Shown in pieces: positions 1 through 11,000 of a stretch of 64,000 nucleotides of DNA. The stretch is from NCBI GenBank assembly GCA_963422465.1, contig OY730169.1, positions 372,001-436,000 of the forward strand. The letters run 5' to 3'. The notes beneath the pieces were generated by a model that saw only the letters and a program-made list of their open reading frames with translations, ran no database searches and was not told the DNA's origin. This DNA comes from Lichina pygmaea (taxonomy: Eukaryota > Ascomycota > Lichinomycetes > Lichinales > Lichinaceae). The translations under genes and the position numbers were made by a program. Position 1 is the stretch's first letter, and each line of letters starts with the position of its first letter.

Positions 1-3000
1 ACTTCACCAGGTACTTGGTTTTCTATCTGTTTCTTTGACTATCCAGGATCCTTTCAACATTGTACTCTTCTTCATCATCCTCAAAGTTCCATTCTGTCTT
101 GATTTCTGCGTCGCTGGGTGCTGGTTCAAGCAGCAAGACGTGGAATACTCGGTGTATCCTTGCTTTTCGTAGTAGTCTCAGTTGGTAGTTGACCTTCCCA
201 GTGCACTTCTTGATTTTGAATAGTCTGATTCGTACATGGTCCAGCTTTTTGCTCAGTCACTTTGAGCGCAGGTTTTTTGTTGATAGGTAGACCTTATCCC
301 CCCTTTCCAGGGTTGGTCCCTTCAACCTTTTGTTGTGTAGTTGGCGGGTGGTGGTGTTCTGGGCACAGTCGATTGTTGTTTTCATTATCTTGTGCATAGC
401 AGCAAGTTTGCTAACATCGACAATGTTGCCTCTTGCTGTTGCCTGCCATCAGAGGTTTCTTCCGTAGTTCGCAAAGAACAGTGTCATCCCTGTCACGCTG
501 TGTTGCTGGTCATTGTACGCAAACTGAGCTATTGGTAGCAGTTCCACCCAGTTATCCTGCTGGTGGTTGATGTAGTGTTGTAGATACTGCTCCATTGTCT
601 GGTTTGTCTGCTCAGTTTGTCTGTCAGTTTGTGGGTGGTAGGCTGTTGACATCCTTGTATCAATGCCAAGTTGCCTTGTCCACGTGTTCCAGAATTTTGA
701 GGTGAAGAGTTTGTCTTGATCTGAGATGATTGTCTTTGGTAGCCCTCGGTGGCTTACCAGCTCTTTGAGTAGGACACTTGCGAGTTTGTTCGCGGTTCCT
801 GACTCTTTCCACAGGACCAGGTGGGTGTATTTGGTGAGCTTGTCAACAACTACCAAAATACTATTGTATACCACCTTTGTTGCTGGGTCTGTTGACTTTG
901 GCAACTTGACCACGAAATCCATCATGATAGTTTCCCATAGTGCCTCGGGTAGGTCTATTTGCTGTGCCTGCCCATAGGGCTTATGTCTTGATGGCTTGTT
1001 CTTTGCGCACTGTTCGCAGTTGCGGATAAACTCTGTCATCTTGCACTTCATTCTGTTGAAGTGGTAGTTCCTTTGGATTTTCTCCAAGGTTTTATCTTGC
1101 CCGGGGTGTCTGTGCAAAGGCCTGTCATGGTGTCTCTGGATCACCTCCTCTTGTGCTCTTTCTGGCACAATTTCCTTTTTGTTTGCCACCTTGTGGCCAA
1201 GGGTAAGGAGTGGACTCTTTGTTTCAGTTGTTGCCAGTTGGGGTTGGGCATAGACCAGGGTTTGTCTTTTTGTCGCTAGGATTGGGTGTTCCTCTGTTGT
1301 TTTCTTATTCATCAGGTCTGGTCACCTGCTGAGTACGTCCACTCGAGCATTTTCGGTGCCCTTCCGGTAGAGGATTTGGAAGTTGTATAATGCCAACAAC
1401 TCTGCCCATCGAACTTGTTGTTGGTTTAGCTTCTTTGTTGTTGTGAAGTAAGCTAAGTTCTTGTGGTCTGAGTACATGTCTACCGTGTATTTTGCCCCCT
1501 CCAAGTAAGGCCTCTATTCTTGGAATGCGTTGACAATTGCTAGCAACTCTTTGTTGTGAACATTGTACCTCAGTTCTGGGCCAGAGAACTTTCTCGATCA
1601 GTACACAACAGGGTGTAAGCAGTTGTTGGTGTCTGGTTGACACAAGCAGGATCCCAATGCTTGGTCTGAGGTATCAGTTTCCAGAATGATCCTCTTCTCG
1701 GGATCAAATAATACCAAAATAGGTGTGGAGATGAATTTATTCTTCAACTCCTGGAAGGCTGCTTGTTGGCTCTCCCCCCACCTGAAAGATTTGTTCTTTC
1801 TGGTTAACTCTGTCAAGGCTGCTGCTGTTCTTGAGTAGTTCTTGATGAATCATCAGTAGAAGTTTGCAAATCCTAGGAAGGATTGTACTTCTTTGAGGTT
1901 TTTGGGTGTTGGCCAGTCTTGTACTGCTGCCGTCTTTGTGTTGTCTATTCAGATTCCTTCTGTTGTCAGGATCAACCCCAAATATTCCACTTCTTTTGTG
2001 TGGAAAACACTTTTATCAAGGCGTAACCTCATGCCTGCTTTCTGGAGCACATGTAGGATTGTTTTGACATGCTGTTTATACTCCTCCAAGGTTCCATTGG
2101 TGTATACCAAGACATCGTCGATATAAGCGGTGACAAATATGTCCAGGTATTGTCAGAGGACAGCGTTAATAAGTGATTGGAATGTCGCCAGTGCATTCGT
2201 AAGGCTGAATAGCATCACAGTATACTTGTAGTGCCTGTACCTTGTACGAAAGGCTATCTTCCATTCTTCGCTGTCTTTCATCCTAACCAGGTTGAAAGTG
2301 CCTTGAATATCAAACTTGGTAAACTATTTGGCTCCTTGGATCCAGTCTTGGATTTCTGATATCAATGGCAGCGGGTAGCAGTTTTTTACTGTAATCATAT
2401 TTAGCCACCGATAATCAACACACAGTCAAAGTTTGCCATCTTTCTTTGGCACAAACAATATCAGGTATCCAGCTGGTGATGTTGAAGATCTTATGAACTC
2501 TTTCACTAGGTTCTTGTCCAGGTAGTCTCTCAGGGCCTCAAGCTCTTTTGCTGACAGAGTGTAGATAGGGCTGTGTGTGGGTTTTTTTCTGTCTTCTAGC
2601 AGAATCTTGTAGTCCTACTCCTGATGTTCTGGTAGTGTCACAATCACTGTTTCTTTGAACATCTCCTGGTATTCTTTATACTCACTTGGCAACTGCGGTG
2701 CCTGAGTCTTGCCCACAGTGTCTTGCGTGGTGCAAAGTTGTTGTGTTCAGGGTTTCATCCAGGCCACACAGGCCTGCCTGTGCCGGTGGTATTTCTTCCA
2801 GTGTGTCAGTGAGATTTCTTTAATCATCACCCCTGGTTCTGATGTGACCAGTGTCTTATCTGGAAAGACTAGTTGCCTTCTTGTCCAGTCAATCCTTGGG
2901 TTTTGTTTTTCCAACCACGGAAGTCCCAATATAATTTTGTGTGGTATTCAGACCAAGTTGAATTCCTCTGTTCTGATTGTTGTGCCATGGACACTCAGTC

Positions 3001-3385
3001 TCAGGCTCTTGGTCTTCTTCATCACTTGTCCCTTGTCTTTGGAGAGTGGTGTTCCGTCCACCACTGTCAACTGGTAGAGGTCTCTCTTGCCTTGGACTGG
3101 AACCTTGTTTCTTCTGGCAAAGCTTTCTGACATGAAGTTGCCAGTCGCACCAGAGTTGATCATGGCCTTAGCCAACCACCCATTGACTCTGATCTTGATG
3201 TGAAAGTGCGGGCTGCAGGCTGTTGCGTCAAGGCTTGGCTTGACTCCTTCCTCCCGGGGTGTTGTCTTGCCTGCTCTTCCAACTCCAGTTTTGAAGAGCA
3301 CTGCTAGTTTTTTGAGCCGCCTAGGCCCTGGGCCTGACACTCTACCACGTGTTGTTTGCATCGTGTGGTGAGGCATTGTTCCCAC
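1..3385 (-). pseudogene. A1 pol region (protease, RT, RNase H, integrase, chromodomain start)
   Basis: Fossil pol of family A. In order along the minus strand: a retropepsin-like region (about 3385-2950), reverse transcriptase (about 2650-1950), RNase H (about 1816-1322, with DVLSR near its end), and integrase (about 1312-449). The integrase has a zinc-binding N-terminal part (CEQCAKNKPSRHK), a core with MDFVVKLPKS, and STAYHPQTDRQTE. The chromodomain-like tail begins at the window edge. It is broken in several places. Orthologous segments of A2 lie at 27295-30680. Confidence 0.85.
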
Positions 3386-3867
3386 AGATCTTGGTTGTAA
3401 TCATCTTGTTCAGGGTTGACCCTTTGGATGTGCATATTCCATCATGCTTCCACCTCGGACCCTGGGAACCACATCTTCTTTCTCTTCTCTAGAAGGTGTT
3501 TCTTGCAGTGGTCGTCTTCGCACACCTTCCAATAAGGTTGTCCGCAAGCTGCTGTTGTAGCCTGGTGTAGGTCCACTTGTGTGGCGATGTCTCTGACCTG
3601 TGTGATGCTGAGGGTATTGTCAACCTATTGTGACACTTGCGTCTCCTCTATTTCTGATAGGGTTGCATCCTGTTGTTGAAGGACAGGTTTGTCGGGGACT
3701 GGTGGTGGCTGGGCTTTCTCGTCATCAACCTGTTTCTCCATATAGCTGGTTGTGTTAAACTCAGAGATCAGGTCTTCCTTCCAGTGGATTCTGTCAACCT
3801 TCCTTTGGACCTTGTTGAGGTGATCCAAGGTTTCCTGAAGCATGTTCTCAAGTTTTTCGGTGTGTTG

Positions 3868-4851
3868 TCAGAGGTCATCCTCCTCTCTGAGGAGTGCTGT
3901 CTCAGGGTGATTGTGGGGCAGTGTGTCTTGGGGGACTCTCTGGGGCTCCTCCATCTCCCTGCTTTTCCAGGCACTTGTGGCGTTCAACTGCTTCCCTTTG
4001 TCCTTCTTGTTCTTCTTCTTGCTCCTGCAGTTCACCGCAAGGTGGCCCACTTTCTGACAGTTGTAACACTTCCATGTCTCCTTCTTTTGTGGTTCCACTG
4101 TATTGATTTCCATGGGTACCAAGCTGTAGTTATCTTTGGCAGGTGTTGGCTTTTTCTTCACCCATGGTTTTGTCTGCTTGCCTCACTTCTCAAGCTCTCT
4201 CTCGAACTGTCAGTTGTTGATGTGAGCTGCAGTCTTGATCATTTTGTAGAGCTTGGTTGGTCAGTCTCCTCACGTGATGTCATCCTTGACTTGTTCCTTG
4301 AGGCCTTGGTAGAATAGTGCTGTTAGTGCACTGTCCCCCCACTGGGTCCTCACTGCTAGTTGTTGGAACTTCACCGCAAATTCCGATGCTGATCCAGTTT
4401 GCTGCAGTGCTTGGAGCTTTTGTTCCACATCCCTTTCCTTGTCAAGGATCCCAAACATCTTTCTCATAGCTGTCTTAAAGGTTTTCAAGCTTCCCATGAC
4501 CTGTCAGGTATTGTCTTCTTGCTTCTTGGGGTCTGCCTGATTGTCTAGGTAATCTCTTAAGTAGATGTTGAACCAAGCGAAGACTGGTCCTTCCAGGTAG
4601 GAGGCTGCAAATAGCACCTTCTCCTGGTCTGTCAGGAACTGGACTGTGTTGAACCCATAGTAGAGCTCCAGTTGTGAGAAGAACAACTCCAGTCCTCCCC
4701 TGGATCTATCGTACCTCTTCGGGGCACCTACCTTCAAGAGCTTCAGGGGTAGGTTAACAATAAGTGCCGCCTGGACAGCCTGGGCCTGAGCTGCCTGAGC
4801 AGCCTGGGCTTGGGCTGCCTGAGAAGGGGTAGGGCTTCGTGGATCCACCAT
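3868..4851 (-). pseudogene. A1 gag region (capsid and CCHC knuckle)
   Basis: Gag-like protein of family A. The N-terminus is rich in Ala and Gln. A retrotransposon capsid-type region follows (RYDRSRGGLELFFSQLELYY, about 4700), then a zinc knuckle CYNCQKVGHLAVNC near 4060 with CX2CX4HX4C spacing. It reads in more than one piece and is treated as a fossil. The A2 copy at 30992-31974 is very similar. Confidence 0.85.
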
Positions 4852-4889
4852 CGTATCAAGTCAGTGTCCTATGTGTTAGAGGCTGAAAC

Positions 4890-5281
4890 TGTTAAAGGCT
4901 GGGCCAGGTTCACACAGAAACTGGTACAGTCTGTTACTTCGCAGGGCGGATTCTAGACAGGGACTCAGTAGAGAAATAGACAGGTGGGGTAACTCTCCTG
5001 TGCTATTGTCTCAGTACGATGTGTGCGTATTGTGTGTTCAGCCTGGAGAGCTAATCTCTCCGGGCTCTTGGGGTGGTCTTTATACAGATGCCCTAGGGGG
5101 GGGGTCTCCTCCAAGGGGTATCATCCTTTTGCGTGTACGAGCTCCTCGCTTAGCTCCTGCTCGTCCACCGGACGAGCTCCTCGCTTAGCTCTTGCTTGTC
5201 CACCGGATCAGTCGGATGTTGTTCCGGATGACTAACACTCCTCCCTCGCTTACCTGGGCTGTTCCGGCCTAGGCCTTAACA
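4890..5281 (-). repeat. 5' LTR of A1
   Basis: The LTR starts TGTTAAAGGC and ends GGCCTTAACA on the plus strand, with TG...CA termini. It is 392 bp long and carries two copies of a 35-bp tandem unit containing GCTCCTCGCTTAGCTC (about 5140-5210). The A2 LTRs carry three and four copies of the same unit. Confidence 0.9.
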
Positions 5282-5301
5282 CTATCCCAGGGGTCGTAAC
5301 A
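5282..5301. repeat. Probable terminal scrap of a family B LTR
   Basis: These 20 bases end GGGGTCGTAACA and closely match the last 20 bases of the B1 and B2 LTRs. They lie between A1 and LINE L2, so A1 probably inserted close to the end of a B-family LTR. The stretch is too short to be certain. Confidence 0.45.
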
Positions 5302-5742
5302 ATACACCAGAGAAAGGTGTATCAGCTCTGGACTTTGCAGATGATACAAATCTTCTGGCATTTTCCTTTCTCTTAAAAGCAATCTTCTGAAGCTAAAGTC
5401 TACTCACTCCAAGTGTTTAGACTGGGCAAGAAAACATGGAATGAAGTTTGCACCTGAAAAGTATGAACTTCTCCATTTTTCTAGAAGAAGAACAGATAAT
5501 CTTCAGCTCAGTCCAAGACTTGGAGAAGTGGTACTACAGCCTAAGGAAGAAGTGCGTATTCTGGGACTACACTATGATTCCAAGCTTCTCTGGAAAAAAC
5601 ACCAGAAAATCATGTTACAGAAAGCTTCCAAGTTTTTCTCAGCACTTTCCAGAACTACTTTTTCTACATGGGGTCTACCTGTTCTCTCTGCTAGACTCGT
5701 CTACACTGCAATACTGAGATCACTTCTCAGCTATGCAGTAGG
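5302..5742 (+). mobile_element. LINE L2, left fragment (RT domain)
   Basis: Part of a Tad1-like LINE ORF2. The reading around 5310-5350 contains ALDFADDTNLLAF (the RT catalytic block, with FADD). It continues as the frame beginning MKFAPEKYELLHFSRRR at 5441 through LLSYAVG near 5740. It is diverged from L1 and belongs to a sister subfamily. At about 5743 it is interrupted by the 5' end of L1. The rest of L2 resumes at 17516, but about 300 bp of ORF2 (judged against L1 16540-16840) are missing between the two parts. Confidence 0.8.
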
Positions 5743-6246
5743 AGTCACATCACAACTCTTCCCAGAACCACGTCCTTCAAGGACCATCATTTTTGACAAA
5801 CACCACAATTTGTCATATATTCTGGAAAACAGCCGAGTTCCTCTCTGAAACCACTCAAACCTTAAAGTGAAAACCCATCACCTTTGAGAACCACGCCTGT
5901 TTGTCAAAAGTTGTGATCTTGAATCCACGATCTTCTTCAACAACCAGCAATCTACCCACAACCAGAGAGAGAGTCTCAGGATAAGAGGAATAGTTAGAGT
6001 CTGACTGACTCTGGAGCTAGCAGAGTCTTTGGCTTAAGGAAAGTCTAGATAGGGGGTCTGGTCCCTAGTCTAGGTTAATACTTCCAGCTTTGCCCAGAGC
6101 TTAGTTGGAAAAAGCTGCCCAGGAAAGTCTAGTCTTGGGGATTGGTCCCAGGACTAGATTATTACTGCTGGGAAACCAGGTGACTCTTCTTTCTGGCAGT
6201 ACTCTGCAGACAGAAAACACCCAACCAGTGCCAAACAATCTCTAAC
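5743..6246 (+). other. L1 5' UTR with two related about 85-bp units
   Basis: Non-coding leader upstream of ORF1. Two diverged repeats start with GGAAAGTCTAG near 6038 and 6121. Both continue with a GGTCTGGTCCC or GGATTGGTCCC block and a CTAG-containing block. This resembles the promoter monomers seen in some LINE leaders. I infer an internal promoter here but see no defined Pol II motif. Confidence 0.5.
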
Positions 6247-6930
6247 ATAGCTCCCAAGAAGAAAAAACCCAACTCTTCAGAAAGTAACACCAGAGCTACA
6301 CCAGCTATACTCTCCCAACCAGCTTCCAGTCTGCCTAGCACCCAGTTCAGCTCTCCTACCCTCCAACCAGCTCCCCAGAATGACTACAAACTAGTAGACT
6401 CCTGGATCAAAACCCAACCAGTCCCAGAATCTATTCTGAAAAGCTGGGAAAATATCAAAAAGAACTCCTTCTCTACAGAAGCCCAGTGTAGCTCTACTGG
6501 CCTCACTAACAGAATCTTCCAGGAGCTGGAGAATATCAACAAGCGGCTGGACAAACAAGAAGCCAAGCCATCATATGCTCAGGCTGTCCAAAAATCTATT
6601 CCAGCACAAATCCCTCTACCTGCAAGAATTCTCAAAGAAGTTCTTGTACATCCTGGTATCCAGCCACCTGACATGGCTAATAGAACTCACATCCAGCTTT
6701 TCCAGACTCTTCAAGACAGACTACCCAGCCCCTACAACAAGCAGGTCAGAGCAGTAAGGAAACTTCCTTCAGGGGATATCCTTATTAACACAGAAAGCCA
6801 AGAGACTAAAGTCTTTCTAGAGAAAAACCCTGCCTGGGTATCAGCTATCTTCACAAAGGAAGCAACCATCCAGCCCAAGAGATTCCCAGTTCTGATCCAT
6901 GGAGTCAGAACAGAAGATATCCAACCTGAA
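6247..6930 (+). CDS. L1 ORF1, first part (gag-like)
   Basis: Frame open from codon ATA at 6247, which reads as APKKKKPNSS after that first codon. The first codon was probably ATG, changed by one G-to-A step. No other in-frame ATG occurs before 6673, so the longest ATG-started frame (MANRTHIQLF) covers only the end of this part. The protein starts with a basic, Ser/Pro/Gln-rich tail and continues into the ORF1 RNA-binding region. It stops at 6930, where B1 inserted, and resumes in the same frame at 13396. The assignment as LINE ORF1 rests on its position upstream of ORF2 and on the CCHC knuckles in the second part. Confidence 0.75.
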
Positions 6931-7489
6931 TGTTGCGGTCTGTACCGTGCCGTCCTAACCGAGTATAGGATTAAGGGCGAGATGCGGAAGGCGGGTTGGT
7001 TCTCGCAGGAGAGGAGTGTCAAGGAGTGCGAAGGGGTTTGGTGGAACGTGGTGGTGGTGACACCTGATCAATGGCTTCGTACAAGAGGATTGTATTGAAG
7101 TAGATCTAGTTGTCTGGATCACAACATGAGTTGGAGATGATTGTTCCATAAGGGAACTATCGCCGGACTATATAGTGCTGGCCTGTCGAGACAATCGAGA
7201 TTGTCTTGACAGTCTCGACGTCGAGACAGGTGAGATTGTCTTGACAGTCCCACCATGTTATGCACCCTGCGTCGAGACAGGTGAGATTGTCTCGATGCTT
7301 CATGCATCCTGCGTCGAGACGGGTGAGATTGTCTCGATACTTCATGCATGCTGCGTCAAGACTCCCGTGTGTGTCTTGACAGTCACGTGACCCCTTGTTG
7401 GTTGGTCACTTGACTTCCATGGTGTCCTCTTGCCTGGCCCGCGGCCTGATTGCCTATAAATGAGTGGCTCCCATCCCTGGGTCGTAACA
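6931..7489 (-). repeat. 3' LTR of B1
   Basis: 559 bp, beginning TGTTGCGGTC and ending GGTCGTAACA on the plus strand. Inside are a palindromic ACTATATAGT at about 7168-7177, a dyad-rich array of GTCGAGAC/GTCTCGA words (7187-7385), three units of a roughly 41-bp tandem repeat, and TATAAAT near 7455. An A/G-rich tract on the minus strand just outside the LTR (7490-7505) fits a polypurine primer. Confidence 0.92.
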
Positions 7490-7534
7490 CTACCCTGCTC
7501 TCCTTCATTCATTGTCCTGATGAATTCTTGAGTA
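7440..7534 (+). promoter_or_regulatory. Antisense promoter candidate at the edge of the B1 3' LTR
   Basis: GCCTATAAATGAGTGG lies about 35 bp inside the LTR end. It points on the plus strand toward the antisense frame that starts at ATG 7534. The spacing fits a TATA box with a start near the LTR end and a leader of about 50 nt. The same block is present in both B2 LTRs. The sense TATA candidate is the palindrome ACTATATAGT further in. This is inference from sequence only. Confidence 0.5.
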
Positions 7535-8034
7535 TGTCTGCAAAATCACGTGCCTCTGCTTACCAAAACCAACTGGCAGCCCAGATCCGTGATCATAACT
7601 TCATGTCGCTTGCTCTGTGTGACTTCTGTGTTTTGAACCACAAGCCCTGCTTCCGAATGTCTGACAACAACGATAAGTTGAAGTGCGCTGAGTGCACTCG
7701 TCGGGGAAAGTCCTGTGTGTCACTTTCTTGGGAGTCGCTGAACATGACTCGGGATAACCTTCGCGAGGATTTGGCTGTCGATGAGGCCAAGCGGGATGCT
7801 CTTGTCGAGCAGCTTGCCGAGCTGCAGGCTCATGTGTCCTGAAAGCGAAAGGTTCTTGAGGGTGCTGAGGGTCGAGCAAAGAAGAAGCTCCAGTGCCTTG
7901 TTGCTGAAATGGAGGCAGATGGTGAAGATTTGTCGGCGACAGTCATTGACGTGTCCGCGCTGCAGGCCGAGCTGTTCAGTCCTGCTCCTGCCGGAACTGC
8001 TGCAGGAGGAGCTGGCAGTTCGCGAGGTTCCTGA
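7534..8034 (+). pseudogene. B1 antisense frame: Zn2Cys6 cluster plus coiled coil (fossil)
   Basis: Lies between the 3' LTR and the end of pol, on the opposite strand to gag-pol and overlapping the end of pol tail-to-tail by about 60 bp. It begins MSAKSRASAYQNQL. Cysteines then follow as CX2CX6CX11CX2CX6C, ending in CAECTRRGKSC. This is the spacing of the fungal Zn2Cys6 (GAL4-type) DNA-binding cluster. A Leu-, Glu- and Lys-rich stretch that looks coiled-coil forming comes next. B2 has the same frame at 21726-22226. In GAL4-type proteins such a cluster plus coiled coil binds DNA as a dimer; that function here is inference. This copy looks broken. Confidence 0.7.
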
Positions 8035-11000
8035 GTGGCTCCCAGGTATTATCCGAGTCTGGGTAGTCTTTCCACTTGACAAGGTATCGCTGACCTTTTC
8101 TCTTCAGGATCTGTTCGGCCTCAAATTCCTGTTCTTCCTCTGGTTGGTAATGAAATGTTTCCTGCAAGGGTGTGCTCTGGTCGGCTAATTTGATCATTGA
8201 GATGTGAAAGTTTGGGTGTACCCGAGCGTCTCTCGGTAGTCGCAGTCTGACATTGACTGGTCCGGTTCTTTCTTCGACTGAAAATGGTCTGACCTTGACA
8301 TGGTCCAGTTTCTTTGTTCTTGGTTTCTTGACTTTCCAATTTTTTGTGAGGAGGTAGACTTTATCCCCCTTCTTCAGCTGAGGTGCCATTTTCAATTTTT
8401 TGTCCATTTGGCGTTGCATCTTTTCTGAGGCCTCTTGAAGGTAATGCCTCATCATCGTGTGCGTTTGTCGTAGGAGCTTGTCATGTTGGAGTGCTTTCTC
8501 CGTGTTTGGTGAAGCTCTGCTTGGCATTCCGATGTTTGCGTGTGGTCCAAAATTGGCAAAGAATGGCGATTCCTTTGTTGAGTCTGATCTGTGCTGGTTG
8601 ATTGCCAGCTGTGCCACTGGTAATAATTGTACCCAATTGCTGTGGGTCTGGTTGATGTAATGCCGCAAATAAGTCTCCAGGACTTGGTTTGCTCGCTCTG
8701 TCTGGCTGTCAGTTCGTGGGTGGTAGGCCGTAGACATCTTGGGTTTTGTTCCCATGGCTGCACTGATTGTTTTCCAGTAGTTGGATGTGAAGAGTTTGTC
8801 TCTGTCTGTAATGATTGTGATCGGAACTCCGTGGTCTCTGACTAGTCTGTCCAGTAAGAGGTGTCCCAACTGTTCTGCTGTGTGGGTCTCCTTGAATGGT
8901 ACTGTTATTAGATATTTTGTGAATCTGTCCACTATCACCATAATCAAGTCGTAGGTGATTCCTGTGACTGGGTCTTTGGACTTGGGTAGCTTTGTGATGA
9001 AGTCTATTGACACATCTTCCCACAGGCCTCTCGGTATTGTGTTTGGGTGTCCTTCTCCGTATGGCTTGTGTCTTCCATGCTTGTTTTTCTGGCATAGTAG
9101 ACATTTGTTGATGTAGCTTGTGACGTGTTGTCAGAGATTGATGACATTGTTCCCTGCCTGTTGGATCAGGTCTGTGGTTTTGGTGATTCCTGGGTGACCA
9201 TGTGCTGGATTATCATGGTAGTTCCTTATTAGTTCTTCAGTGTCTTCTGCTGTGAGCTTGTTGATCTGTGGTTGAGGCACCAGATTTCCTTGCTGGTCCT
9301 GCTGTAAGATTGTTCCTTGGTGTTCATCATCTTCCATGTGGTCTTTTTGTCGGCTTAGTGCGTCTGCTCTCCTATTGTCTTGTCCAGGGGTGTACAAGAT
9401 CTTGAACTTGTGTTGCCCTAGGAGTTCAGCCCATCTGACTTGCCGTCTGTTCAGCTTCTTGGTTGTTGTGAATGTTGTCAGATTCTTGTGGTCTGTGAGA
9501 ATGGTGAGTTCGGAACTGCTTTCCGCGTACACTCTCCAGTGTTCGAGTGTGTTGACGACTGCCAGTAGCTCTTTATCGTGGATATCATAGTTTTGTTCCA
9601 CTTGTGTCATTTTTCGTGAGTAGTAGGCAACTGGGTGCCACTTGCCGTCTGCCTGTTGGCATAGACATGCTCCCACTGCCTGATCTGAAGCGTCTGTCTC
9701 AATTCACGTCGGTTGGCCTGTCTTGAAGTTGAGGAGAACTGGTTCCTTGGCGCAAGTGTCCTTGAGCTGTTAGAATGCTTTTTGTTATCTCTCCGTCCAC
9801 CGGTACTCCACGTCCTTCTTCGTGAGTTCTGTCAGTGGTGTTGCCATCTGTGAGTAGTTCTTGATGAACTGTCAGTTGAAGTTGGCAAATCCTAGGAAGG
9901 CTTGTACTTCCTTAACTGATGTCGGTGTTGGCCATTGCTGAATCACTTTGATTTTCTCAGAGTCAATCTTGATCCCTTCAATCCCTATGATGTATCCGAG
10001 GAATTCAACTTCCAGTTTGTTGAACTCGCATTTCTTTGGGTTGAGCTTGAGCCCTGCCTTTTGTAGGCATCGTAGAACATCCTTCACATGTTTGGTATGT
10101 TCCTGTTGCGTGTTCGAGTAGACAAGAATGTCGTCCAAGTAGGCGATAGCTGTTTGGTCCAGGTGTGCTCTGATGATGTTGTTGATCAATGCTTGACATG
10201 TTGCTGGTGTGTTTGTGAGTCCGAATAGCATAACCAGATACTTGTAGTGTCTGTATCGGGTTCTGAAGACTGTCTTCCATTCTTCTCCTTTTTTCATGCG
10301 TATCAGGTTGTATGCTCCTTTCAAGTCCAGCTTGGTAAAGATTGTAGCTTGGCTGATCCTGTCTCGCAATTTGTTCGCATTTGGCAGTGGATATCGATTC
10401 TTGATGGTAATGTTGTTGAGTTTCCTGTAATCCACACAAAGTCGAAGACTTCTGTCTTTCTTTGGTGCAAATAGTATCGGGTATCCTGCTGGCGATTGAG
10501 ATTCTTGAATGAAACCCTTTTTCAGGTTTTCCTCCAGGTACTCGCGAAGTACTTGGAGCTCTTTCTCTGATAACTGGTAAATTGGTCCAAATCCTGGCTC
10601 CATCCCTGGTTGCAACTTGATCTCATGATCCCAAGGTTGGTGCTTAGGCAACACTGCTGTTGTTGTCTCTTCCTGAAAGAGGTTATCATACCCAGGTCAG
10701 TACTCTTCAGAGATCTCCAGAGGGTTAACAACTTCCTCTCTCTTCATCTCTGACTGTTTGGCCACCTGGTTCCGGGGTGTGCCTGTCAAGGCGGACCTCT
10801 TCTCTTGAGAGTTGTCCTTTCTGTCGGTGAGGTTCCACTGAGGACTCCTTCCCTCATCTGTCCACGCCTTCTGCGGCTGGTAACAGGTCCGAGCTGCGTT
10901 GTTAGTGCAGTTCCTAAACATGAGTACTCCTGTCTTCCAGTTAACAACTGGGTTGTGCTTCTTTAGCCAAGGCATCCCCAAATAGATATCCTGAGTGGCC

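Larger units (their letters stand above)
1..5281 (-). mobile_element. Ty3/gypsy family A, copy A1 (partial fossil)
   Basis: A chromodomain-type Ty3/gypsy element on the minus strand that runs off the left edge of the window. From high to low coordinates it has a 5' LTR, gag with a CCHC knuckle, aspartic protease, reverse transcriptase, RNase H, integrase, and the start of a chromodomain-like tail at position 1. The same order and sequence recur in copy A2 at 26168-32502, which defines the family. It is broken in many places and is a fossil. Its 3' LTR, and any antisense frame like the one in A2, would lie left of the window. The outer flank of its LTR is a scrap that looks like the end of a family B LTR, suggesting that A1 landed in a B-type LTR. 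Confidence 0.9.
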
